Shown here piece by piece: positions 1-6,045 of a DNA stretch of 8,111 nucleotides. A program made the translations under genes and the position numbers. Under the pieces are notes generated by a model. The model was not told the DNA's origin, did not search any database, and was given only the letters and a program-made list of their open reading frames with translations. The DNA comes from Minisyncoccota bacterium (GTDB lineage Bacteria; Patescibacteriota; Minisyncoccia; Minisyncoccales; Minisyncoccaceae), in assembly GCA_028708155.1 (NCBI GenBank), contig JAQVZN010000024.1, positions 1 to 8,111 of the forward strand. Reading direction: 5' to 3'. Each line of letters opens with the position of its first letter. The first letter of the stretch is position 1.

Positions 1-1
1 T

Positions 2-1912
2 TTATATATCTAAGTTTTTAACATCTTTAGCTGAAAGTTGAATAAATCTTTTTCTTGGAGCAACTTCTTTCCCCATAAGCATATCAATAATTTTATCAGC
101 TTCTTTAGCATCTTCAATTTGAACACGAACAAGAACTCTTCTTTCTGGATCCATAGTTGTTTCCCATAATTGTTCTGGATTCATTTCTCCCAAACCTTTA
201 TATCTTTGGATTGAGAATTTTTGATTTTTAATGGTTTTAAAAATTTCATCTCTTTCGCCTTCAGAATAAGCGTAATGAACTTCTTTCCCTGCTTGAATTT
301 TATATAATGGTGGTTGAGCAACATAAAGATACCCTCTCTCAATTATTTCTTTAAAGTATCTAAAGAATAAAGTTAGAATAAGGGTTTTAATATGATTTCC
401 GTCAGAATCCGCATCACACATTATAATTATTCTATGGTATCTTAATTTCTCAACATTAAAATCTTCTGATATTGCTGTTCCCATAGCAATAACCAAATTT
501 TTAATTTCTGCTGAAGCTAACATCTTGTCAATCCTAACTCTTTCCACGTTCAATATCTTTCCTCTTAAAGGTAAAATTGCTTGGAATCTTCTATTTCTAG
601 CTTGCCTACTTGAACCTCCCGCTGATTCCCCCTCCACAAGATATATTTCTGATTCTTCTGGCTTCTTTGAAGTACAATCAGATAATTTTCCTGGAAGAGC
701 TAATCCCTCAAGAATACCTTTTCTAAGAACCGTTTCTCTAGCTGCCCTAGCTGCTTGTCTTGCTTTAGAAGAAAGCATTGATTTTTCTATAATAATCTTT
801 GTGTCTTGAGCATATTTATCAAGAAAATCAATTAAAGCTTCTGAAGTTACAGAATCAACAGCTGTTCTTGCTTCTGGATTTCCAAGTTTAGCTTTGGTTT
901 GTCCTTCAAATTGAGGATCTTCTATTTTTATAGAAACAACAACCACAATACCTTCTCTAACATCATCTCCTGTAAGCTTATCGTTATTCTTAAGAACTCC
1001 ATTCTTTTTACCATAATCATTAACAAGTCTTGTTAGAGATGTCCTAAAACCAGTTAGATGCATTCCTCCTTCGGGAGTAAAAATATTATTAGTAAAACTT
1101 TCCTCATTAGGCTCTATTTCATCAGTGTATTGGAAAGCAACTTCAACAAAAACACCATCTTTTTCTTTTGCAACATAAAAAGGGTTTGGATTTAAAACCT
1201 TAACATCGCCTATTAAATAGCTTAAGTATGATTTAACTCCTCCTTCAAAATAGAAATGATATTCAAATGGATTTTCTTCATCTCTTAAATCGTAAAAATC
1301 TATCTTAACCCCTTTAGTTAAATAAGCTTGTTGCCTTAAATGATCTAAAACTGTTTTTCTATTAAAATGAATTTCTTTAAAAATACTTTCATCTGGAGAA
1401 AAAGTAATTGTTGTCCCATGTTCTTTAGTGTCATCAATTTTTTTAACATCATATCTTGGAACCGAAGTGTCATATTCTTGAACATAGACTCCACCATCTT
1501 TTTTAACTTCTGCCTTAAGATATGTAGAAAGAGCACAAACAACAGAAATACCTACTCCATGCAATCCTCCTGATATTTTATAAGCCCCTCCTCCAAATTT
1601 TCCTCCAGCGTGAAGAGTTGTTAAAATTGTTTCCAAAGCTGACTTTTTAGTTTTTTCATGTGTATCAACAGGGATACCTCTTCCGTTATCTTCAACTTTA
1701 ACCATATTGTTAGGAAGAAGACTTACTACAATATGATCACAATACCCCCCAATTGCTTCATCAAGAGAGTTGTCTACAACTTCATAGATTAAATGATGTA
1801 GTCCCTGTGGTCCAGTCGAACCAATATACATACCAGGTCTTTTTCTTACTGGCTCCAAACCTTCTAAAACTTGTATTGAACTAGCTGAATATGAATTTTC
1901 TTTATTAGTCAT
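2..1912 (-). CDS. gyrB: DNA gyrase subunit B (type IIA topoisomerase ATPase subunit)
   Basis: Complete 636-aa GyrB, the ATPase/TOPRIM subunit that works with GyrA as A2B2 to introduce negative supercoils. Seen in order: GHKL ATPase domain with the Glu/Asn pair in YEVVDNS (E44, N48), DNGRGIP at 75-81 and the glycine-rich lid GGLHGVG at 115-121; a transducer domain with the ATP-contacting QTK loop (338-340); a TOPRIM domain with E427 in VEGES and the Mg-binding D500 and D502 of DADSDG; and the C-terminal tail with QRYKGLGEMNPEQLWETTMD. It lacks the ~165-residue insert of E. coli GyrB, so its length matches the Gram-positive type. QLWETTMDP favours GyrB over ParE, although a genome with a single type II enzyme could use it for both roles. 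The ATG lies 8 bases after the pheT stop; AAAAGG sits only 2 bases before it, close for a Shine-Dalgarno. Oddities: EGES for the usual EGDS and DADSDGNH for DADVDGAH. Confidence 0.96.
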   Translation of the reverse strand: MTNKENSYSASSIQVLEGLEPVRKRPGMYIGSTGPQGLHHLIYEVVDNSLDEAIGGYCDHIVVSLLPNNMVKVEDNGRGIPVDTHEKTKKSALETILTTLHAGGKFGGGAYKISGGLHGVGISVVCALSTYLKAEVKKDGGVYVQEYDTSVPRYDVKKIDDTKEHGTTITFSPDESIFKEIHFNRKTVLDHLRQQAYLTKGVKIDFYDLRDEENPFEYHFYFEGGVKSYLSYLIGDVKVLNPNPFYVAKEKDGVFVEVAFQYTDEIEPNEESFTNNIFTPEGGMHLTGFRTSLTRLVNDYGKKNGVLKNNDKLTGDDVREGIVVVVSIKIEDPQFEGQTKAKLGNPEARTAVDSVTSEALIDFLDKYAQDTKIIIEKSMLSSKARQAARAARETVLRKGILEGLALPGKLSDCTSKKPEESEIYLVEGESAGGSSRQARNRRFQAILPLRGKILNVERVRIDKMLASAEIKNLVIAMGTAISEDFNVEKLRYHRIIIMCDADSDGNHIKTLILTLFFRYFKEIIERGYLYVAQPPLYKIQAGKEVHYAYSEGERDEIFKTIKNQKFSIQRYKGLGEMNPEQLWETTMDPERRVLVRVQIEDAKEADKIIDMLMGKEVAPRKRFIQLSAKDVKNLDI

Positions 1913-1920
1913 AACCTTTT

Positions 1921-3912
1921 TTATTTCTTAACTTCCCATTCTGGGTTTTGTATTAAATTACTAATTATTTTATTTTGTATTTTATTAATTTCTTCATTTT
2001 CAAGCCCTCTATCTTTTGCTTGCATATATATTCTAAAAGTAACACTTTTATTTAAATCACTATTATAAATATCAACTAATTCAATTTCTTTAATAAGTTT
2101 ACTATCTAAAGATTTTATACTCTTTAGAACTTCTCCCACAAAAGTATCTTTTTTAACAATAACCGTGATGTCTCTTATGGCTATTGGGTAAGAAGAAATG
2201 AAAGTATATTTTTTATCTTTTTTAATTTCACTTTCAAAAACCTCAAAATCAAGTTCAAATAAAACAGGATCTAAATCAAGACCTAAAGATTCTAAAACAT
2301 TACTTGAAAGATATCCAATAGTTCCCACTTCCCTCTTATTTATCTTAATTATAGCAGATTTTTTCTTACTAAAAAAGCTTTCTTTTTCATTTGTAATAAA
2401 CTCAATATTTTTGATTCCAAAGCTTTCAAAAAGTTCTTCTAAATACCCTTTAATATTTTGGAAGCTTTTGCTACTAACACCAGAAATATATCTTTTTTCG
2501 CCAAAAACACCATTTTTCTTAAATCCTTTTCCTATTTCATATATCTTAACATCTTTCTCATACTTTAAATTAAGTTTCAAATTCTTAATTAAATTAGGAA
2601 TTAATGATGGTGTTAAATATTCTGAATCAACAGTAATTGGATTTTCAATTTCAATTAATTTATTAAAATTAAAATTTTCTTTATCTTCTTTTCCAATAAA
2701 AGGATAATTATAAACCTCTGAGAAACCAAACTCTTTAAAAATTAATCTTAAATTATTGGCAAAATCAACGTTACTGTTTCTTTTTATTGCTTCTTCTGAA
2801 ACTGGGATTACAGAATTTATTTTATCGTATCCATATATTCTTCCAATCTCTTCTATAATGTTTTCTTGTGCTACAATATCTTTTCTAAAAGAAGGGATTA
2901 AAAGCTCTATTTTATCTTTTTCTTCTTTTAAAATTTCTATCTCTAAACTTCTTAATATTTTTCTTACATCTTTTAAATCAACATCTATCCCTAAAAGATT
3001 TTTCAAATAATCTAAATGTAAAAAAATTCTAGTTAATTTTTCTTTTTTAGGATAAATATCTATAACTCCCTTTAAGATAGTAGCCCCAGCTATTTCTTGA
3101 ATTAAATTAGCGGCTCTATCAAGGGCTAAGACAGTTAAATTTGAATCTATATTATGTTCAAACCTATAAGAAGAATCTGTTCTTATCTTAAGTTTTTTTG
3201 ATGTTTTAGAAATTAAAGAGCCTTTAAAATTTGCAGACTCTAAAACAATAGCTTTTGTGTTTTTACTTATTTCTGCTTTTTTCCCTCCTTTAATTCCTGC
3301 AATAACCAAAACATCTTCTTCATCACTTATTGTTAAAGTGTCTTTATCTAACACTACTTCTTGTTCAGAAAGTGTTATAAATTTCTCTGATTTTTTAAGT
3401 TTGTCGATAATAATCTTCTTGTTTTCTGATAATTTTTCATAATCAAAAGCATGCAAAGGCTGTCCTAATTCAAGCATCACGTAATTTGTCACATCAACAA
3501 CATTGTTAATAGGAGAAATTCCACAAACTTTTAATCTATCTTGAATCCATTTAGGAGATTCTTTTACCTCTATTCCTGTCAAAACTCTTGCAGAATATCT
3601 TTTACAGTCTTTATCTTTTACTTCTACAGATAAAAATTTATCAATTTCCGTATTCTTATCTTCTTTCAATTCTACTTTTAAATCATCTAAAGGTAAATTA
3701 AAAATAGCAGAACATTCTCTTGCTATACCAAAATGACTTAGAGCGTCGCTACCTCTATCTGGTAATATTTTAATCTCTAAAGCATAATCATCATCGTGCT
3801 TAACTGGAAGCTCCACCTCAAAAGCGTGAAGAACAATCTTATCGCTTAATTCTTTTACTTTAGGTAATTTTCCTTTTAATAATGAATTTAACCAATTGTA
3901 AGATATAATCAT
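1921..3912 (-). CDS. pheT: Phenylalanyl-tRNA synthetase beta subunit, short form lacking the B2 OB-fold domain
   Basis: The 663-aa beta chain of the (alpha-beta)2 PheRS, which charges tRNA-Phe in the cytosol. Seen: an N-terminal B1 segment (1-40) that runs directly into LEIKILPDRGSDALSHFGIARE (about 45-66); a B3/B4 editing-type region (about 85-295) with NYVMLELGQPLHAFDYEKL and RTDSSYRFEHNID; a B5 domain ending in EEIGRIYGYDKI (about 354-365); a catalytic-like core; and a C-terminal FDX-ACB anticodon-binding domain (about 569-663) with SYPIAIRDITVIV and VDIYN...KSVTFRIYMQ. Typical bacterial PheT is about 800 aa; the missing stretch is the EMAP-II/OB-fold tRNA-binding domain that normally sits between B1 and LEIKI..NR. 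The start is the ATG 4 bases after the pheS stop, with no visible Shine-Dalgarno, so translation is probably coupled to pheS. The assignment is secure; functional effects of the missing domain are inference. Confidence 0.95.
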   Translation of the reverse strand: MIISYNWLNSLLKGKLPKVKELSDKIVLHAFEVELPVKHDDDYALEIKILPDRGSDALSHFGIARECSAIFNLPLDDLKVELKEDKNTEIDKFLSVEVKDKDCKRYSARVLTGIEVKESPKWIQDRLKVCGISPINNVVDVTNYVMLELGQPLHAFDYEKLSENKKIIIDKLKKSEKFITLSEQEVVLDKDTLTISDEEDVLVIAGIKGGKKAEISKNTKAIVLESANFKGSLISKTSKKLKIRTDSSYRFEHNIDSNLTVLALDRAANLIQEIAGATILKGVIDIYPKKEKLTRIFLHLDYLKNLLGIDVDLKDVRKILRSLEIEILKEEKDKIELLIPSFRKDIVAQENIIEEIGRIYGYDKINSVIPVSEEAIKRNSNVDFANNLRLIFKEFGFSEVYNYPFIGKEDKENFNFNKLIEIENPITVDSEYLTPSLIPNLIKNLKLNLKYEKDVKIYEIGKGFKKNGVFGEKRYISGVSSKSFQNIKGYLEELFESFGIKNIEFITNEKESFFSKKKSAIIKINKREVGTIGYLSSNVLESLGLDLDPVLFELDFEVFESEIKKDKKYTFISSYPIAIRDITVIVKKDTFVGEVLKSIKSLDSKLIKEIELVDIYNSDLNKSVTFRIYMQAKDRGLENEEINKIQNKIISNLIQNPEWEVKK

Positions 3913-3916
3913 AATT

Positions 3917-4957
3917 TTAAAACTGTTTTAAAAATCTTAAATCTCCGCTGTGAAACCATCTGATATTATCAATCTTATATTTCATCATAGCGAGTCTATC
4001 TACAGAAACTCCAAAAGCAAAACCAGTAACATCTTTGAGTCCACAACTACTAAAAACGTTTTGATGGACCATTCCTGCACCTAATATTTCAAGCCAACCT
4101 TCTCCTGAACAAACAGAACAACCTTTTTGATTACAAACAGTACAGCTCATATCAACTTCAAATCCAGGTTCAACAAAAGGAAAAAAGCTAGGTCTTAATC
4201 TAATTTTGACGTTTTTATCTTTAAAATATTCTTGCAAGAATCTTAAAAGAATCCCTTTCAAATTAGCCACTGAAACATTTTTATCAACATAAAGACCTTC
4301 TATTTGATAAAAACAAACTTCGTGCCTTGCATCTGTTGCTTCACTCCTAAAAACCCTCCCTGGAACAGCAATTTTAATAGGTGGCTTATGAGTTTCCATA
4401 TATCTAGTTTGGACATTAGAAGTATGAGTTCTTAATATAAATTTTTCTTTTTGAGAAAGATTTGCTCTATTTCCTTGCTTTATAAAGAAAGTGTCTTGCA
4501 TTTCACGAGCTGGATGATCTAAAGGAAAGTTCAATGCATCAAAATTATGCCATTCGTCTTCTACTTCTGGACCTTCAACGACAGAAAAACCTAAAAAAGT
4601 AAAAATATCTTCAAGCTCTTTTTTAGCTAAAGATAAAGGATGGATATGCCCTCTTTCTACCTTATCTCCAGGTAAAGTTATGTCTAAAAATTCTTTCTCC
4701 TCTCTTTCTTTAGTTTCCGAAGTTTTTATAGCTTTTTTCTTTTTATCTATTTTTTCTTCTAAAAAAACATTAAGTTCATTTAATTTAATTCCCAATTCTT
4801 TCTTTGCTTGAACGTCTAAATCTTTCATTGAAGAAGATATATTTCTAATTATCCCTTTCTTTCCTAAATAATCTTTTTCTAAAAGTTCAAGATCTTTTAA
4901 ATTAACAGACTTTTCTAATTTTTCTAAAATTTCTTTTTTAAGATTTTCTATATTCAT
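3917..4957 (-). CDS. pheS: Phenylalanyl-tRNA synthetase alpha subunit
   Basis: The 346-aa catalytic alpha chain of PheRS, a class IIc synthetase that makes Phe-tRNA(Phe). Residues 1-90 form a charged, Lys/Glu-rich coiled-coil arm that in the family contacts tRNA. The catalytic domain shows motif 1 around GPEVEDEWHNFDALN (129-143), the substrate-binding LRTHTS (175-180), motif 2 FRSEATDARHEVCFYQIEGL (203-222), FFPFVEPGFEVD (258-269), GAGMVHQNVF and motif 3 GFAFGVSVDRLAMM (312-325). A CxxCx4CxxC cluster (C272, C275, C280, C283) is seen in many bacterial PheS proteins and may bind zinc. Length is normal. It is the first gene of a pheS-pheT-gyrB unit. No Shine-Dalgarno precedes the ATG, and a candidate -10 box (TAAAAT) ends only 7 bases upstream, so the mRNA may be leaderless. 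Confidence 0.96.
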   Translation of the reverse strand: MNIENLKKEILEKLEKSVNLKDLELLEKDYLGKKGIIRNISSSMKDLDVQAKKELGIKLNELNVFLEEKIDKKKKAIKTSETKEREEKEFLDITLPGDKVERGHIHPLSLAKKELEDIFTFLGFSVVEGPEVEDEWHNFDALNFPLDHPAREMQDTFFIKQGNRANLSQKEKFILRTHTSNVQTRYMETHKPPIKIAVPGRVFRSEATDARHEVCFYQIEGLYVDKNVSVANLKGILLRFLQEYFKDKNVKIRLRPSFFPFVEPGFEVDMSCTVCNQKGCSVCSGEGWLEILGAGMVHQNVFSSCGLKDVTGFAFGVSVDRLAMMKYKIDNIRWFHSGDLRFLKQF

Positions 4958-4964
4958 ATTGACT

Positions 4965-4993
4965 ATTTTAACTCAAATCAATCAAAAAAGCAA
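4965..4993 (-). promoter_or_regulatory. Candidate sigma-70-type promoter for pheS-pheT-gyrB
   Basis: On the minus strand TTGCTT (4993-4988) and TAAAAT (4970-4965) are separated by exactly 17 bases, matching the -35/-10 pattern at 3/6 and 5/6 positions. The -35 half overlaps the T-run of the upstream tRNA terminator. A start about 7 bases after the -10 box would fall around 4958, next to the pheS ATG at 4957, predicting a leader of about zero length. AT-rich DNA produces such matches by chance, so this rests on position (after a terminator, before an operon) as much as on sequence. Confidence 0.45.
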
Positions 4994-5021
4994 ATAAAAA
5001 ATAAACCTAAAAAGGTTTATT
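4991..5021 (-). terminator. Intrinsic terminator after the tRNA cluster
   Basis: On the minus strand a perfect 9-bp stem, AATAAACCT / AGGTTTATT (5021-5013 and 5008-5000), closes a TTTT loop and is followed by TTTTATTTG (4999-4991). It begins 7 bases after the tRNA-Asp 3' end and sits before pheS, so it should end the tRNA transcript and separate it from pheST-gyrB. The stem is AT-rich (only two G-C pairs), so termination may be partial. Confidence 0.65.
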
Positions 5022-5028
5022 ATTTCTG

Positions 5029-5102
5029 CGGACCCGACCGGACTCGAACCGGCAGCCCCCTCCGTGACAGGGAGGTGCGATAACCAATTTCGCCACGGGT
5101 CC
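5029..5102 (-). tRNA. tRNA-Asp (anticodon GTC)
   Basis: A full cloverleaf of 74 nt. Acceptor GGACCCG/CGGGTCC, D-stem GCGA/TCGC with a 9-nt loop containing the normal GG pair, anticodon stem CCTCC/GGAGG with loop CTGTCAC (anticodon GTC), T-stem GCCGG/CCGGT with the canonical loop TTCGAGT, and discriminator G, as expected for Asp. The next bases on the minus strand are CAG, so CCA is not encoded and must be added by the CCA-adding enzyme. Last gene of the three-tRNA cluster, 10 bases after tRNA-Met. Its product could also be a substrate of the upstream GatCAB pathway only if a non-discriminating AspRS is present, which cannot be seen here. Confidence 0.95.
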
Positions 5103-5112
5103 AATATTTATG

Positions 5113-5185
5113 TGCCAGAGGTGAGAATCGGACTCACGGCATCTCGCTTATGAAACGAGTGCTCTAACCACTGAGCTACTCTGGC
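5113..5185 (-). tRNA. tRNA-Met-type (anticodon CAT), probably elongator
   Basis: A 73-nt cloverleaf. Acceptor GCCAGAG/CTCTGGC, D-stem GCTC/GAGC with loop AGTGGTTA, anticodon stem CTCGT/GCGAG with loop TTCATAA (anticodon CAT), T-stem GTGAG/CTCAC and discriminator A, followed by CAT (no encoded CCA). The full 1-72 pair (G-C) and the C11-G24 pair are elongator features, in contrast to the neighbouring initiator-like gene. The T-loop reads TCCGATT, so the nearly universal U55 is C here. A CAT anticodon could also belong to tRNA-Ile2, whose C34 is converted to lysidine by TilS; the sequence alone does not exclude this, but elongator Met is the simpler reading. Confidence 0.9.
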
Positions 5186-5203
5186 CTCTGACTTTTATAA
5201 ATG

Positions 5204-5274
5204 TTGCGGTTCCTAGAATTGCACTAGGGCCTCCAGCTTATGAGACTGGCGAGATACTACTTCTCCAAACCGCT
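5204..5274 (-). tRNA. Initiator-like tRNA-fMet (anticodon CAT), compact and divergent
   Basis: A 71-nt cloverleaf. Acceptor AGCGGTT/AACCGCA leaves an A1-A72 mismatch above six pairs; D-stem GAGA/TCTC; anticodon stem CCAGT/GCTGG with loop CTCATAA (CAT); 4-nt variable loop AGGC; T-stem CCTAG/CTAGG; discriminator A, followed by CAT. Initiator identity rests on the unpaired 1-72 position (C1-A72 in E. coli), the A11-U24 pair, the TGGAG start of the D-arm, the CTCATAA loop and the CGCAACA end. It departs from the textbook initiator in having only the middle pair (G30-C40) of the three anticodon-stem G-C pairs, a 7-nt D-loop AGTAGTA without the GG dinucleotide, and T-loop TGCAATT with G at position 55. 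First gene of the tRNA cluster, 18 bases before the next. Confidence 0.85.
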
Positions 5275-5283
5275 ATATCGTAT

Positions 5284-5289
5284 ATTATA
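5284..5289 (-). promoter_or_regulatory. -10 box of the tRNA cluster promoter
   Basis: A perfect TATAAT on the minus strand, 9 bases before the first base of the initiator tRNA. A start 6-7 bases downstream would leave a 5' leader of only a few bases for RNase P to remove. At 16-18 bases upstream there is only T-rich sequence (such as TATTTT) and no good -35; TTGATT is present but 24 bases away, which is too far. Confidence 0.5.
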
Positions 5290-5325
5290 CTTCATACACT
5301 AAAAGAAAAATAAAATCAAGTTAAG

Positions 5326-6045
5326 CTAAAAAAGAGAATCTTCGAACACTACTAAGTCGTCCATAAAAAAGAATTCATCATGACCTGCAGGGCTTACATA
5401 TAAATAAGTGCTAGTCTTCCACCCCAACTCCTGTACTGGAGAAGTTTGGGTAATTATAATGTCTCCATCTAAAATACCATAAAAAGTTGAATTATTTATT
5501 GTTCCGCAAACATGATGCCATTTTAAATCATTTATTTTTTTATCAGAAAAAGTAAATGTTTGCGATGTTCCGCTAGTGTTATAAATTTGAAAATAAGGAA
5601 TTCCCTGGAAAGTATAAATATTAAAATCAAGCTCTTTACTCATAATATCTACTGTATATATAGAATCAAATTTAGCCCAAAAACAAATAGTTTTAAATTT
5701 TTGAAAATTTGGAAATTTTATTATTGACTGAGAAGCTTCAATGCAAGCACTCCCTTCAACACAATCAGTTGATCTATCAAAAACACTTCCCTCTGTTGTA
5801 GCTTTTAGTCCAAGCCTCCCCGAATCATATAAATAGTTAAAATTTCCTTGCTCTACATCCATTTTCCATTCACCAATAAGGCTTCCAGCAAGTTTTGTTT
5901 TAACTTCGTTAGCGTAAGCTATGGTTTTTCTGTAATTAGCCTCATCTTTCCAATCATTAATCCCCGCAATTAAAATTCCAGATAAAATGACAATTATGGT
6001 AATAACTGCCATAAGTTCAATTAAAGTAAAAGCTTTAGTTTTCAT
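5326..6045 (-). CDS. Type IV pilin-like protein with LamG-like (ConA-fold) C-terminal domain
   Basis: A 239-aa predicted secreted or surface pilin-like protein. MKTKA/FTLIELMAVITII is a class III prepilin signal: short basic leader, then F at +1 and E at +5, with a hydrophobic helix to about residue 28, so it should be processed by a prepilin peptidase and inserted in the membrane or a pilus. The residue before the cut is Ala (A5) instead of the usual Gly. A polar helix (about 30-55) leads into a beta-rich domain (about 57-239) with LamG/pentraxin-like landmarks: SLIGEWKMD, ICFWAKF, WHHVCGTIN, GILDGDIIIT and FMDDLVVFED. Four Cys (95, 101, 121, 180) could pair outside the cell. The end is short: family members usually continue past this point with an (S/A)xxEI-type helix. 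The ATG overlaps the upstream stop as ATGA; TGGA lies about 9 bases upstream. Ligand and exact role unknown. Confidence 0.8.
   Translation of the reverse strand: MKTKAFTLIELMAVITIIVILSGILIAGINDWKDEANYRKTIAYANEVKTKLAGSLIGEWKMDVEQGNFNYLYDSGRLGLKATTEGSVFDRSTDCVEGSACIEASQSIIKFPNFQKFKTICFWAKFDSIYTVDIMSKELDFNIYTFQGIPYFQIYNTSGTSQTFTFSDKKINDLKWHHVCGTINNSTFYGILDGDIIITQTSPVQELGWKTSTYLYVSPAGHDEFFFMDDLVVFEDSLF

Noticed and set aside
525..809. 94-codon plus-strand open frame opposite gyrB
   Set aside because: It is antisense to the conserved TOPRIM region of gyrB, whose protein motifs explain the base pattern; it has no recognisable domain.
1345..1573. Short open frames on both strands inside gyrB (1345-1542 minus, 1367-1573 plus)
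   Set aside because: Both overlap the gyrB transducer/ATPase coding region in other frames and have no motif or separate start signal.
2198..2707. 169-codon plus-strand open frame opposite pheT
   Set aside because: It lies wholly antisense to a well-supported pheT. Its Ser/Leu/Phe/Ile-rich composition is what the reverse of Lys/Glu/Asn-rich AT-biased codons produces, and it shows no motif.
2756..3442. Two plus-strand open frames (2756-3010, 3257-3442) opposite pheT
   Set aside because: Antisense shadows of the B3/B4-B5 region of pheT; low-complexity Ser/Ile/Phe-rich translations.
4958..5028. Phe-rich leader peptide, attenuator or T-box controlling pheST
   Set aside because: The 71-base interval is filled by the tRNA terminator and the candidate promoter. 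The promoter ends at the ATG, leaving no space for a leader ORF or T-box.
5029..5274. tRNA cluster as a mobile-element attachment site
   Set aside because: No integrase, no direct repeat of a tRNA 3' end and no foreign-looking genes are visible in the window.
6042..6044. TGA as a possible recoded (Gly or Trp) codon
   Set aside because: Reading through adds only a few residues before TAA, the next gene starts in an ATGA overlap, and no in-frame TGA occurs in the other genes. The standard bacterial code fits.
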